Shown here one piece after another: positions 12,549 through 25,104 of a DNA stretch of 64,000 nucleotides; within the stretch, counting starts at the first letter, position 1, and every line of letters begins with the position of its first letter. Source of the DNA: Tillus elongatus (lineage: Eukaryota > Arthropoda > Insecta > Coleoptera > Cleridae). A program made the position numbers and the translations under genes. The notes beneath the pieces were generated by a model. It saw only the letters and a program-made list of their open reading frames with translations. It was not told the origin of the DNA and did no database searches. Where the stretch lies: the NCBI GenBank assembly GCA_964006375.1, contig OZ023265.1, forward strand, positions 7,543,160-7,607,159, in the 5' to 3' direction.

Positions 12549-13034
12549 TCGATATATAACTCAAAAAATACTGAACTGATTTGAACGAAACTTGACACAT
12601 ACCTTCATCGTATTAAGACCGCGGAAGAGTTCGTATATCAGCTATAAGGGACATTGTTTTCCCTCAAAAATATTTTTGAAAACGTTATATTTTTGTAAGT
12701 ATCAGAGTAACTGGAATGAGCCTTTACATGTGGCTAGAAATGATGTAAAGGAACATACGTTGTGAATTTTAAGTAATTTGGTACTTAATATTTAGAGTTT
12801 TTTCCAAATTAAAAATAAAATCTGAAAGACATGCTTTGAAACGACTTAGTGGTTAAAGTCCAATGCCTGACAGACAGAGTAGTTAACTGCCACACGTAGA
12901 TTAATTCATACAACATGTATAAACTATACACTAACGCTAACCAAATTAATAAATAACAGGCATAGAACATACTACCCGAACCAACAATCGTGAAATCTTG
13001 GCCACAAATATGGAAAATGACAGAGATTGTAGCT
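12549..13034 (+). repeat. Composite repeat variant 2 body plus shared ~370-bp module
   Basis: TATAACTCAAAAAATACTGA and ATTAAGACCGCGGAAGAGTT are variant 2 body blocks. From about 12660, AAAACGTTATATTTTTGTAA, GTATCAGAGTAACTGGAATG, CGACTTAGTGGTTAAAGTCC and ATATGGAAAATGACAGA match 55130-55490 with few changes. In that second place the module lies just upstream of the 5S unit. Confidence 0.75.
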
Positions 13035-13329
13035 TGATTAACGGTCTCAAATACAGTTTTAGCACATAGATATACTATGCTGTGGTTTTGGACTGAAAGT
13101 GTAGCATAATATAGTAGAAATTAAGCCAAGTCTCTATAAAATGATTCTAAAACAGCTTCTTTTATCTTTAAGCTTAAACATAAGACATCATATAAGACCG
13201 AAATAGTCGTGGGATGAGTTTCAATGGCAATTCCACTGATTCTGTAATTAATTGTTACGTATACTTTGAATATAATATCCTGGGCATGAAGTCGATCTGG
13301 AGCATCATGTAAACAAAACGTTAGTTAAC

Positions 13330-13398
13330 GTGTGCTTAGATGGCGTGGTTGTCTGCTGAGCAGAAAGTTACGAGATCGATTCCAGCTCGATGCTTTTT
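13330..13398 (+). repeat. tRNA-like sequence, possible SINE head
   Basis: CTTAGATGGCGTGGTTGTCT, then GCTGAGCAGAAAGTTACGAG and ATCGATTCCAGCTCG, followed by a T-run. GATCGATTCC fits a Pol III B-box (GWTCRANNC), and TGGCGTGGTTG loosely fits an A-box about 30 bp upstream. I cannot fold it into a convincing cloverleaf, so a tRNA pseudogene or SINE fragment is more likely than a working tRNA. Confidence 0.35.
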
Positions 13399-13539
13399 TT
13401 ATGCTTTTTTATTTCATTTTGACATTTGGAGAAACAATAGTACACAGATTTTATAGGTTTTGAACAAGATCTCATTTTTGTTTGAAACGCCTCAACTTTG
13501 TCGCATTTGAATCTAAAAATATAATTGTTAGCAGACATT

Positions 13540-13739
<200 letters not shown>

Positions 13740-14250
13740 ACGGGGCATATTATGCAATACGCCTGCATAAATTACGATCAGATATTTGGGACAAAAGACG
13801 TAGGAAACTAACCAGAGGCATGGATTTGCTCCGTGCGCACTGCTGGAATTTCAAAAGCCGCAAGTCGTGACTGGGGATTCGAACAAATTGATCACGCTCC
13901 GTATACTCCAGATATGATCTCCCCCCCCCCCCAGTGACTAGTACCTATTTGGAAATTTGGAAAACCACTTTCGCTCGCGCCATTACAGTGACGACGAAGA
14001 GGTGAAAGCTGCACTTTGGGTACATCTTGAGGACAAACCGAAATATAATTTTTTAGGGGTATCAAATCGTGCCTGAAACGACGTAATAAGTGCATTGAAG
14101 TTAGGGGGACTATATTGAAAAATTATATTTACTTCTAAGTCTACGCCGTTTCTTGTCAGGCCAAAAAATTTTGGTGCTCCCTCGTATGTTATATATTTTT
14201 TTCTTCTAAAGAACTTTTTGCTCAAAACACAGGCTGAAATAAAAGCAAAA
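13740..14250 (+). pseudogene. Mariner-like transposase, C-terminal relic
   Basis: In shifting frames the plus strand reads DWGFEQIDHAPYTPDMIS (mariner: HPPYSPDLAP, carrying the third catalytic Asp), then FGNLENHF and SDDEEVKAALWVHLEDKPKY, and finally NDVISALKLGGLY (usual: RWxKCIxxxGDYVEK). The 3' end contains GGCCAAAAAATTTTGGTGCT, typical of a mariner terminus. A 13-base C-run at about 13920 and stop codons interrupt it. It lies in the FAS1 intron, on the opposite strand to the gene. Confidence 0.7.
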
Positions 14251-14565
14251 CTCATTTGACGAGTTCATCAACATTTACGTTGTAACGACATCTGTTGTTT
14301 AAAAAATAGCCTACTAATGCTTGCGTTTGTATTCGTTAAAAATTATTTTTGGGGTGCCAGGTTTGGAAATTTGTTTCATAACTAATTTTAAGAATTGAGC
14401 GTTAAAATTTGAAAGACACAATTAAACCCATCACGTAAGTGCCTATAAAAGTTTACCTTGAGATCGCAACCTGAACAGATAACACCGGATCTCCAAACAA
14501 GCCACCCAGTATAGCGAATTATGGACAAAACTTAAGCTAGATTAGAATATTTGTTCCAAACTTAC

Positions 14566-17373
14566 CCCACTTAGAAGTCTCGGATTTTCTTTGAACTTTT
14601 CATCGGCTTTTTCTGGTCCTCCAAGTTGCACCAGCAAAGTCCGGAATGCTTTGTCGGTAGGAGCAAAGACTGTGTAAGGACCTGTCTCGTTTAGAATTGT
14701 GTCTAAACCAGACTGTCTTAAAAACTTAGCCATGGCATACAGTCCATTTCTCTTCAAAATATCAGGTAACTCCAAACGAGCGTTCGAATCGATTTGTTCG
14801 CTTCCAAAAGGCAGCGGTTCTGGTGTGGTAGTCAACACTGAAGAAATGCTCTGCTGAACATTTACAGTTGATGCAAAAGATGGCAATGTTGGTTTAGGCT
14901 CGTATGTAGACGTTCCAAAACTACTGGTATAAATTATATTTCTATCACTTAACTGACTAGATGAAGACGCTTGACGAACCAAATCGTTTGCCTGTGGATG
15001 ATTTAATATATGAGGTTTTCTAGTACTCCTTGATGTAGTACTTGAGTAGTAAGCACTGCTAGGATGATAAGTACTACTAGGACGATAGGTACTATTAGGG
15101 CGATAAGTACTATTGGGGCGATAAGTGCTGCTTGGTCGGTAATGTTGTGTCGTTGTCGAAGGATATTGTTTTGTTGGTCGTGGTGTGCTCTGTTTTTGGG
15201 TTTGGTAACTGCTTGAAAATATCTTGGTATACAGTGTGGAAGAAGGTGTCGACGTAGCTACAAACTGCGTTCCAATATTCGTTTTTAAAATTGGGGCAGT
15301 GGAAACGGCGGTGCCACTTGGTAAGGAATTGGGTACCACTGAAACGCCTTGTACCTTTTTATCTGGATCTCTTTCACCATAAGGTTTTGCTGTAGTAGAA
15401 GGCTTAGGTGGAGGTGGTAGCTTAATCTCACCATCCTTTATTTTCTTCAGGATGGAATCCACATCAACTGATTTATCTTTTCCCTTAACACCTTGAACCT
15501 TTAAAGTGCCGTCACTCTGTTCTTCTAAAAGTACAAAAGTAACTTTCTTTTGGTTTGGCAAATTATTTGGGATTCCACCGACTTGTTCTAAGCCACCACT
15601 TTCACCGGTTTTCAGGAGTTCAAAGTTCGCTCCAGGAGGTAAAACACCTTTAGTCAGTTCGTCTAATATTTCTTTTGGTGGTTTTGAGGTTGTAGTTCTA
15701 GAGAAAACCAATTTTTCTAAATCACTACCCGGTTCCAATGGTGTGGCACCAGATACAAGCTGAGGATCAGACGTTTTTATCACTTCAACTCTTTCCCCGT
15801 TTGGTAAAGTGATTTCCTCAGTTCTTAAACCAGATGAGGATCTAGACGATATAGCATTTGGATCGTTAGTTTTGATTACTTGAATCTTCTGGCCCGTTGG
15901 GAGTGTAATCTCATCAGGCTGTGCACTTGCAGCACTTTCTAGAACACTGGGATCGTCTGTTTTAATAACTTTTACTCTTTGACCATTGGGAAGGGTAATC
16001 TCTTCAGTTTTGCCTTTTGGTAAGTTCTTAGGATCAGCTTGAATCAGCTGAACTTTATCACCGTTACCCAAAGAGATTTCTCTTGATGTTAGATTTTTTG
16101 ATATATCATCTTCTTCGTCGCCGTTACCACTGATGGCCAGCCTTAACTGTGCAAGTAAATCATCTTTTCTGATTTCTTGCTGCTTATACTGCTTTTGAAG
16201 CTGATCCAAGTCATCTAAGCTTTGTATTGGCCTTAGCCTTCCTCCAGCTGTTGGCACAACTGTAGGTAAGAATGCAGGCAATGGTTTCTGCTTAACTTCA
16301 CTTTCTTTGGTTGTTGGAGGTTCTGGAGTTGTCGTTGTGGTTGTTGTCGTTGTAGTTGTAGTAGTCGTTGTAGTTGGATGTTCCCTGTAATATTGTTCGA
16401 GTGCTTGTTGGAACAGCGGTACCTCCTCAGGATAAACATAACGTGGTAAAGCTGGAGCAAATCTAAATTGACTACCTTGTGGTTTGTAGAGCTTTTGATA
16501 TAGCTTTTTCTTCTCTTCTTTTTGCTTTTCAATAAAATCTAAATGATCCTCTTGAGCTTTCTTTAGAGCCTTCTCGTACTGCCTCTCAACGAACTGATTA
16601 TGTTTTTCTATGATAGCCTGTTTATCTCTTAGTTCTTTAAGCCTCTGTTTTTGCTCTTCAGGACTGAGTTGGGATTGAGATACTTGCTGTACTTGTTGAG
16701 TAATTCCGAATAACGGATCAGCTGTTGGTCTTGGTTGGAACAACTGCTGCTGTTCTGTTGTTATTAGTGTTGGTGCAGCACTTGGAAGTACATCAGGCCT
16801 GGTTTGGGAGAAACTTGGAGTAAAACTAGTTTGCGTGTGATGCTGAACTATAGAGTTTTGTTGAATTTGGGGTTGAATACCACCTGGAAGCAAATTTTGC
16901 GTGTTTATTTGACTTTGAATAGGTTGATTTGTTGGGACAACAGATTGATGTTGATTGTAGATTTGGTTTGGTAATATTTGCTGTTGGATCGTTTGGCTTG
17001 TAGGAACAATAGAAGGTTGATGTAAATTTGCTCCAGGATTATTTGGAAATACTTGTTGATTCTGCAAGGCTTGTTGTTGACTGAAGTGATTACCTGAAGG
17101 TTGGACTAGAGGTTGCTGGTTTTGATTAAGAAATTGCTGCCTTTGTAGTTGCTGCTGATTCAGAAACTGTTGATTTTGAACCGACACCTGATTAGTATTG
17201 ATTTGCTGTTGATTATATAAATTATTTTGTTGCCTATTGCCAAATTGAAGTGGGAGTTGAGCGTTATTAGGAACATTTTGATTTTGCCTTAAGTTAAACC
17301 TGTGTTGATGCTGTTGAATATCACTAAGTATCTGTCCTTGTTGTTGAGGAGATAGTTGTCTTCTGTTGTCAAG
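14566..17373 (-). CDS. Fasciclin-domain gene, large internal exon (936 codons)
   Basis: The exon is bounded on the minus strand by the acceptor TTTCAG (17374-17379) and donor GTAAGT (14565-14560). It is 2,808 bp, open throughout and phase 0 at both ends. The product begins LDNRRQLSPQQQGQ, so translation starts in an earlier exon not seen here. Approximate residue layout: 1-230, Gln/Asn-rich with QQQFLNQQ-like repeats; 250-330, charged KEEKKKLYQKL-type helix; 335-352, a Thr run; 440-570, four repeats of the form EITLPNGxxVxVIKTxDP; 690-790, Ser/Thr/Tyr-rich with repeated YRPNST; 860-936, the N-terminal half of a FAS1 domain (LPDILKRNGLYAMAKFLRQS, PYTVFAPTDKAF). FAS1 proteins are normally secreted or GPI-anchored adhesion/matrix proteins. 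Part of a matrix or cuticle-associated protein is likely; the exact role is unknown. Confidence 0.9.
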
Positions 17374-18308
17374 CTGAAATTAAAAAACAAGCATGGTGAA
17401 AATAAGCATTATAACATAATATATTAAAATAATTGTTTGTAATAAAATAAGGAAATACTAATTCATACAAATAAAAAAATAATTTTGAAGTTTATTTTCA
17501 TTTAGTTTATAGGAATTCAACTCTGTGGCTAGATACTTCTATTTTAAATGCAACTATAAATATATACACACGTTTACATAAACAAATTAATGTAGACTTG
17601 TATTGTTATCAAAATATATCCAAAAATTCGATGGAATTTAGCCAATGGTAGATATATTATAATAATATGAGAAGTATATTCAGATTTAAACACAACAGAT
17701 GAAATAGTTTACAAAGTGAGATAGCTGTGTTGCTCTTGCGGTCGTATAATTGCATTTGATAATGTGGGTTTGAGAATATTGTTAAACATAATTGGAAAAC
17801 CAGATAGGATTAAAAATATAAACGCATTATCATCTGTCCATACAAAAATTAAACGATCTATATCGGTAAATAAGTGAGAGAATCCAACACATGCAAACTG
17901 TAAGTGAAGATCTAATTTACTGGTATATAAACACGTTTAAAAACTTGATATAGAGAAATAGAGGCAATCATTATCATGAGATTTCACCTAGTTAATTCGC
18001 TTCCGAGATGCCTCACCTAGAAAGATTCGACGGCGGATAAAAATGTAATTATAGAGTTACATAAGTTAAAATTTCGCTTTACAAAATTTGAAGCTCATCC
18101 AGAGCCATGGTAACAACACATTACTACATCATCATCACTGTAACTTCCTTAAATTTAAATGTAGTTCTAATAATATGTCTTGCCTCGGTATGGTTTTGAT
18201 AAAATCTTAAAAATGGCGAAACGAAGGTGCTAATATAATTGTAGCAGTGATTGAGCGTTAGAACTCTTAAGATACAATTTTAGATAAGTCTAATTATAAG
18301 AAAATCTT
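17374..18308. other. Probable upstream intron of the fasciclin gene, nothing else recognised
   Basis: Directly upstream of the 17373 acceptor. A pyrimidine-poor AT-rich stretch with no further exon that I can support. The first exon with a signal peptide should lie somewhere at higher coordinates or outside the window. Confidence 0.45.
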
Positions 18309-19340
18309 GAAACTTGGCATTAACTATCATTTACGAGGTAAGAGTCAAAGTTCCGCCCTGACTAAGAAATGATCGTCGAATCTCACACAGGAATTTTGCA
18401 CTTTCTGTATCCGATTATAATCGCAAGCTTTCAAGCATGGCGAATACAGTTCCAAGCAATATGTCAACTGCGAAATGACTAAGCTATTCCCAAGCATCAG
18501 CTTAACATGCCTCGGAAGATAAGTAATTTGCGGGTACAACAGACGCAGATTATTGTAGGCCCGCTGAAGGCAGGCACTAACATGTCGCCTATACCCAAAG
18601 TAATTATATATTATAACACCCAAGTTTCACACCTCATCCAAACGCTGTAGAGGCTGATTTATATTCATATTTAAGCGATCTACAGAAATCTGACTCCCAA
18701 ACCAAATAGCAGTCGACTTCTTTGCATTTAGATACAGCGATTGGTCTTTAGACACTTTGTACAATGAGTCCAGATCGCAATTCACCTTTCCCAGTGCATC
18801 TGAAAGATGTGAGTCATTGAAGGAAATGTATATCTGAATGCCGTCAGCGTACATCCGTACTTTAGAATACTGAAGGATGTTAGGGAAATGATACACGTAA
18901 ATACCGAAGAGCAGGGGTCCAAAGACCAAACCTTGTGGTACATCACTCTCCACGAGACGAGCATCTGACTCCCAGCTGCCGATTCTTACAATAGGTTAGC
19001 GTTGACTTAAGTAATTTCTGATCAAAGCCAGAGCGCCGAGTCCATTTCAACAGCTCTTAATATTTTCAACAGTGTACTATGATTTGTGGTGTCTTAGCAA
19101 AATCCAGCAGCACCAGGAGCGTCAGCATACCCTGGTCTGTGGCTGGCAAAATGTCGTCTATCGCCTTTAGCAGTGCAGTGGCGTAGCTTTAGTTAGCCCG
19201 GAACCCCGACTGAATATTATATAAGATGTTCTTGTCAGTCAAGTAAGTCATAAGCTGCGCGTCTAACACCCTTTCTAGCAGCTTTGATAATATGGGAAAA
19301 TATACGGATTATCCGCAGTTAATTCAGCTCCGTTGGATCT
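18309..19340 (-). pseudogene. LINE reverse-transcriptase fragment
   Basis: Minus-strand frames contain SDVPQGLVFGPLLFGIYV (RT motif GVPQGSxLGPLLF), then SKVRMYADGIQIYI, where the catalytic YADD has become YADG. Next come NAKKSTAIWFGSQIS, GVIIYNYFGYRRHVSA (the LGVxxD motif) and the thumb-region QLTYCLELYSP. Upstream, pieces such as NILYNIQSGFR and LGALALIRNYLSQR appear among stops. This is a decayed non-LTR retrotransposon of a lineage different from the other LINEs in the window. The loss of the second catalytic Asp and the frameshifts show it is dead. Confidence 0.7.
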
Positions 19341-19377
19341 GTTACTTTTGGAACCGGTAACCCGATAGCATATAATC

Positions 19378-19950
19378 AGATTTTAGTGAATTTTCTTTTA
19401 AAAAATCACTAAAATATTTCTAGAAAATTCATTTCAAATAGACCCTTTCTCTGATGCTTTGGCAGTAGTTTTAGTTAAGTTTAGGGTTTCACGGTTTATA
19501 ATTTTTAGCTAATTTTCATAGAGAAAATTCGTTAATGAGGAGACCGTGACTTTTGATTTTTAGAAGGATTTTTTCAAATAAGTGCAAACTGGGCCCTCAG
19601 TTTTTATCTCTTTACATATATACAGGGTGACACATTTCTACGGTAAAGCTCAATATAATTGTTATTATGCAACATAAAAAAAATATATACGTTTGTGTTG
19701 AGTTGCATCTTATAAAATTATGTTGACGATCATAGGGTGACCCATAAGTCGTTGGCGATATCTACAATTCGTTTTCTTGAACATCCCTTATATTATTGCA
19801 TTTTATCTTGGTATGGTACATTGTTTCTACTATATAGGTTATACTGGTAACCAAATTGATGCCTGCTCGCATTCAAAACATATTTGGTATTAAAAACAGT
19901 TTTATGAAAACTAACTTCCATAACACACTTGCTGCGTCCTGACTTTTTGG
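19378..19950 (+). repeat. Composite repeat, internally deleted, with two heads
   Basis: A first head (TTTTAGTGAATTTTCTTTTA / AAAATCACTAA) joins directly to the inner block AAATATTTCTAGAAAATTC and CAAATAGACCCTTTCTCTGA. A second, diverged head follows at about 19508 (TTAGCTAATTTTCATAGAGA / AAATTCGTTAATGAGGAGAC). After it come ACAGGGTGACACATTTCTAC and the tail ending CATAACACACTTGCTGCGTC near 19945. It shows that the full unit is two head-bearing elements in tandem. Confidence 0.75.
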
Positions 19951-20109
19951 AAATTAGCCTTCCACAATACACGAGTTTATTATGTGTGTTAAGAAGCCAA
20001 CCATATAGCTGCTACACAGCTTAATCATAGTAATGCTCAATCCATCACGTCCGATTGGACTAGTTTTGATTGCATTTATGTGCTGGACCACAATTTGATC
20101 ATCGACCAA

Positions 20110-20475
20110 ACACAACTGAATCTTAGCAGAGGACAGCTCAGAAACATAACAGGTCTCTTGGCCGTCAAGAAACACTCGCATAAAATGGGGCTGTTCGAGG
20201 GGGACCTCGCATGCAGACTCTGCAGCGAGGGGGAGGAATCAGCCCAGCACATCTTGTGCGAGTGTAAAGCTCTCGACCGCAAAAGACAACTGATCTACGG
20301 TCAGTCTAGACTGGAGACAGAGCATTATAAAATTTCACCCTACCAATTGCTGTGCAGACTAATTCAAGGCACAGTGATTATGGAATGGGTGGAGTAAAAA
20401 GACTAAGGGCATGCACAATAAGCTAAAGGCTGCAGTGCTATCGGGGCGGCAACGACGAGCCCTGAGAAAAAAAAA
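20110..20475 (+). mobile_element. RNase H-bearing LINE, 3'-terminal fragment
   Basis: Encodes NLSRGQLRNITGLLAVKKHS, FEGDLACRLCSEGEESAQHI and LCECKALDRKRQL to the stop after VIMEWVE (20395). The short 3' UTR follows (GGGCATGCACAATAAGC, ATCGGGGCGGCAACGACGAG) and ends in an A-run at about 20468. It is the same family as the copy at 5.57 kb but on the plus strand. A small deletion removes the TGHM part of LLTGHMAVKKH. Confidence 0.8.
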
Positions 20476-20750
20476 CACAAGTGAAACTCTGCCCCACCAC
20501 TAACCGCCCAATAAAATGAGACACACTGATTCTGCTCCCCATAGAACCCTGATTTGAGCTATTGTTCATAAAGTGGTCGACGACTTTATGGTGATCCTTG
20601 AGAGACTCAGGTAAGGTTTTTTTGTGGCTATTTTTAGACGTTCCAGTTCTTTGTAAATAGACTTACAATCTCCAGACTTTATTTTTTCAGATATGCAGGC
20701 CTTTTTCATGGTTTTGACTCTTACAGTTGCCAGGTTCCGCAATCCCTTAT
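20476..20750. other. No feature recognised
   Basis: Between a LINE 3' end and a mariner relic. Only short chance frames are present. Confidence 0.4.
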
Positions 20751-22030
20751 AACGGGTGGGTCATTTAAGATTTGGAATTTGAATCGGCTATAAAAAAATA
20801 ATGAATATTTTTCAAAGTTATGAGTTTAATAGAAAGATTAAATCTTTCCATTTAGGAATGGAAGACAACTACATTCAAACGACTGCCATGGCTAGCCTTA
20901 CAATACCCCCTTCGATCAGTTCACTTTTTCAGTACATTTTCGATTGTTTGGGCCTCTATTTCGTCAACGGCAACTTCGATTTCATGTTTCAAGTCGTCAA
21001 TCGTCTCTGGGTGGTTAGCGTAACACCTGTCCTTAACGGCTTCCCACAAAAAAAAAAGGTCTAACAGAGTGAAATCGCAGCTTCGAGGTGGCCAATTGAT
21101 ATCAGCATTTAGGCTGATTATGCGATTTTCTAAAACAGTGCGCAAAAGATCGATTGTTACGTTGGCTGTGTGGCACGTTGCGCCGTCCTGTTAAGACCAC
21201 CGTAACGGCGTTTCCTTGCTCATTTTAGAAGAAAAATAGCGGAATGATGCCGCAAGACCAAAATCCGCAAGATACAGTCAATCGCTGTAGATGCATTGGT
21301 TTCTCCACGATGACGTGTGAATTTTCTGAGCCCCAGATATGACAACTTTGCTTATTGACGTAGTCTCCGAGGTGGAAACGAGTTTAATTTGGAAAGATGA
21401 TTTTTCGGTAAAAATTATCATCTTCGATCAAGCAGTCTTCGGCCCATTGAACAAACCGAAAACGCATCGGATGGTCAGGCGGATTCAGCTCTTGCACTAA
21501 TTGAACTTTGTACGCATTCATACCGAGATATTTATGCAACATTTGTCTCAAAAAAGTGCGTGAAATGTTCAATTCTTGAGAACGACGACGAGTGAGATGT
21601 TGATGGTTGTTCACGCACATTCTGAGCAACATCAGCGATGTTTTCGGTTGAGCGCACTGGACGAGTACTTACACGGGTTGTTTTATCCAAGAATGATCCA
21701 GTTTAACGAACTCGCTTCACAAATTGATCAACAAACTGCGTTTTTGGCACATCCTTTTTGTCAAATTTTGTTCGTAAAATTCGTACAGTTTGAGTAGAAG
21801 ACTCACCACTTTGGAAATAAGTTTTTAATATTTTCCAACTTTGTTCAAGCGAAAAGCGATTCATTTCATAAATGTCAAACATAAAACTAACTTTCTGTCA
21901 CATCGGAAATGTCATCAAACCTTCCAACCTCAAAATAACCTAGAGTTCCAATTCCAAACGTTAGATGGCCCAGGTCGCCTGACACGGATCTTTTCTAAAA
22001 AAATTCGCCAAAATGCAAGGTTTATGGTCT
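20751..22030 (-). pseudogene. Mariner-like element, degraded transposase
   Basis: Minus-strand pieces in order: MNRFSLEQSWKILKTYFQSG at about 21870, TGSFLDKTTRVSTRPVRSTE, RRSQELNISRTFLRQMLHKY, HPMRFRFVQWAEDCLIEDDN, then CHIWGSENSHVIVEKPMHLQ and INWPPRSCDFTLLDLFFLWE, ending ETIDDLKHEIEVAV near 20950. The helix-turn-helix and catalytic parts of a Tc1/mariner transposase are all represented. Frameshifts, internal stops and a changed first catalytic motif (IIFPN then stop, where IFSDE is expected) make it inactive. The second catalytic region is also damaged. Confidence 0.8.
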
Positions 22031-23017
22031 AATCTATAAACCTTGGCCAAAATGATTTATCGGAAGTCTAGTGACGATGACATTTTAAATTTTTAGGTGT
22101 CTTAACAAGTGCCCCCAAAAAGTTTTGTATTGTATGCTTCGTTTTCAACCAGCTGGAAAGTAATTGAAGCTTCTATTTAAATCTATCAAGTTATCTTTCC
22201 TCTTTTGGCGTCCAACGTGTCTATTAATGTTTACTAGGATTCCTAAATTTTACACTGCAATTAATCAGTTCCTAAGGCTGTTACGAAACATCTAAGATAT
22301 CAAATCATTAGCAAATTAAAATGCACCTAAAGACATAGCAAAAAAGTCTACACTAATTGGCGCGTGCCAGCGGTCAATTAAGTATTATGCCCCATACTGT
22401 CCCGCATTATTTTGTAACCTGCAGGCACTTGGTCTAGTTCACATTTAAAAAAATTGATAGCACCGTCATTTCTATTAGATCCACTTAATGTTTTAGATTG
22501 TATCTGACCTAGTAATCAAACACTGATTTATAATTATTGCAATAACAGGAACGATGACTTTACTACGCGCTTATTAAATAGATGCTGCAACCATCACTCA
22601 TCTACATTATGTAACAAAGTTAAAATAAATATGCTAAAAGTAAAAGGTCCCCTGTCTGGCACTGGTTGGTTTGAGTAGCGCCACTTCAGATATAAATGTT
22701 AAAAGTGTTTGTTTAATAGATGTAGTGATTAGTTCAGATTAAGACTAGAAAGGTAAAGACCACAGTCTGAAGACTTGAGCAGATGCTTTCTATTCTGTAT
22801 TGCAATTCTTAATGTCATTTTTAACATCTACCGAGTACCTAATAAACATCTTACATAACTAATTTTGATTTTTATATTGCAAGAAATTAATTACTTCATC
22901 TGTGCGTGCGGTGATAATTATTTAATCAATTTAAGACCCCAATTCACTAAATGAAATCAATACATTTACATATTAATTTTGTCATTATTTTAAAAAATTT
23001 ATATTATATTACTCAAG
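22031..23017. other. No feature recognised
   Basis: AT-rich DNA; no RNA gene, repeat head or transposon domain recognised on either strand. Confidence 0.45.
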
Positions 23018-23029
23018 TATAACGAGGAT

Positions 23030-24488
23030 TTCTTTTTCTCACTCAATGCTCGTCCGCGGTTTTGCCGCCCCGATAGTTCTGCAACCTTTGGATTATTGTG
23101 CATGCCCTAAGTCTTTTTACTTACTAATCACTGTGCCTGGAACTAGTCTGCACAGCGATTGGTAGGATGAAGTTTTATAATGCTCTGTCTCCGGTCTAGA
23201 CTCACCGTTGATCAGTTGTCTTTTGCGGTCCAGAGCTTTACACTCGCACAAGATGTGCTGGGCTGAATCCTCCCCCTTGACGCAGAGTCTGCATGCGAAG
23301 TCCCCCTCGAATCGCCCCATTTCATGCAGGTGTTTTTTGATGGCCATGTGTCCCGTCAAGATACCTGTTATGTTTATGAGCTGTCGTCTGCTAAGATTTA
23401 GCAGCTTCATAGCTCTCTTTGAACTGGGTTCTCTTCGCGAGACTGTCAGCTTCTTCATTGCCTTTGACCCCCGAGGGACCCGGCACCCAGAAGAGGGTGA
23501 CCTCATTCTGCACAGCTAGGTCGCTCGTTTCGTCTCGGCACTCACTCACCAGCCAGGAATTTACTCTTGGGCTACTTAGGGCCTTAAGGGCTGCCTGGCT
23601 GTCTGTGGCTGTGAAGATCGACTTGTTGTAGCCCCTCCTCTTGTTCTCCCGCACACAGTGCAGGATGGCGTACATTTTGACCTAAAATACCGTTGCATGG
23701 GCTCCGAGGGAAATACTATGACTTACCCTCGGTCCTTCCGAATAAACACCTGCCCCCGTCCCACACCAGACGAGCGCGTCCCGTGGTATGCCCGGCGTCT
23801 CCTCCCGCCTTGCCTCGCGGTCGGGGATTTCCACTGTAAAGTTGTTTTCCCTACAGATTCGCGGGCTCGCGAAGTCTGACCTCATTTCAAGCATGGGCTC
23901 CTTCATGATCTCCTGAATTTTGCAGTGGTTCCTGAAGCCTGGGTTGAACTTCAGTCTACCACTGCAGGCTAGTCTGTATAGTGGTAGCCTGGCCTCCCCC
24001 ATAATAACAGAAACACCTTCATGCCGGCTGTTGGGGTTGAAGACATAGCCCTTGTTATGCCTAGGCAAGTCATCCTTTGGATCTTGCCTAGTTTTTGTTT
24101 GGCACTGGATTGTGTCACCTTAGGCCACCAGACCAGTGCCACGTATGTTAACGATGGTCTGTCCAGCCTTGTGTATAGCCAGTGGGCCATACTAGGTGTT
24201 AGTCCCCACGCTTTTCTATATAGCCGCCTAGTGAGGGCTAAGGTCATGACTGCCTTACGCAGTATTCTTTCAACGTGACCATTATAAGTTAGCTTAGAGT
24301 CCAATACGACCCCAAGATATTTTACCTCCCTGGCCATTGGAATGTTCCTACCGTATAGAGTGAGAGTTCTGTGGCTCTCCCACTTCCACTTCCTCGTAAA
24401 CGGTATGACGGTTGCTTTCTCGGGGCTCACCCCGAGCACTTGACCAACCGTCCACCCTTCCACTACTTTCAGTGCTGTCTGCATGCGC
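23030..24488 (-). mobile_element. RNase H-bearing LINE copy with target duplication
   Basis: On the minus strand the copy starts in the RT palm/thumb (AREVKYLGVVLDSKLTYNGH, RLYRKAWGLTPSMAHWLYTR). It continues through RNase H (AEMYAILHCV-like, ATDSQAALKAL, WVPGPSGVKGN, where the usual His of PGHSG is Pro) and ends with the cysteine cluster ACRLCVKGEDSAQHILCECK. The segment around the first Asp is deleted (DALVWCGTGAG). TATAACGAGGAT flanks the element at 23018-23029 and 24489-24500. It is the longest RNase H-LINE copy here but is still 5'-truncated and frameshifted. Confidence 0.85.
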
Positions 24489-24500
24489 TATAACGAGGAT

Positions 24501-25100
24501 AACTCTCTAATCTATAGCTAGTGTCAACTTGACATCGCTACCAAAACTACTAACCTATTTGTCAAACAGGTTTTTTCATTTTATAGTAGTGTGCAAAATT
24601 CATGAATTAGGCTAAGTTTTCTGGAGCTTGCCTCTTTCTTGACTTTTTCCAACCGAGACAACTTTGTTTTAAAGAAGAACACATAATGGCGTAACTTTTG
24701 GTGTTTTGGAACCTACCCCATAGGCAGGGGCACTAGTACCTTTAAAATTTAAATGGCACCCTATGTTGAGTGACACCTCGTTTTAAAGCTTTCTCGGTTC
24801 CGCTCACGACAACGTATTATATATACATGGTGTTTCGCATAAGAACCGATACAGAGCAGGGGCATATAGGGGAAGCCAAAATATTGATTTAACGCAACTT
24901 ACCCCTATTCTAAGTTGCACCCCTGAGAAGTTATAGGCCTTCAAAATGGGGTTTTTAATTTCGAGAAAAATCAATATCTGTTATGCTTGAACTTAGAAGA
25001 AATAAATTTGGTACACGTTGTGAGTGTATAAGAGCAATAGTCAACAGTAATACGAATTCAATTGAAGCATTTTAAAGGGTTTATAAGGGATGATTTATGC
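24501..25100. other. Unassigned DNA, possible MITE-like sequence from 24835
   Basis: GGTGTTTCGCATAAGAACCG near 24833 resembles a transposon terminus but has no clear partner. GGGATGATTTATGC at about 25087-25100 recurs as GGGATGATTCATCC at 25643 on the other side of the 25.1-25.64 kb insertion, so that insertion may have a ~10-bp target duplication. Confidence 0.35.
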
Positions 25101-25104
25101 AAGG

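Noticed and set aside
15506..15763. Plus-strand frame opposite the FAS1 exon
   Set aside because: It is a shadow of the coding strand; the minus frame has the domains and the splice sites.
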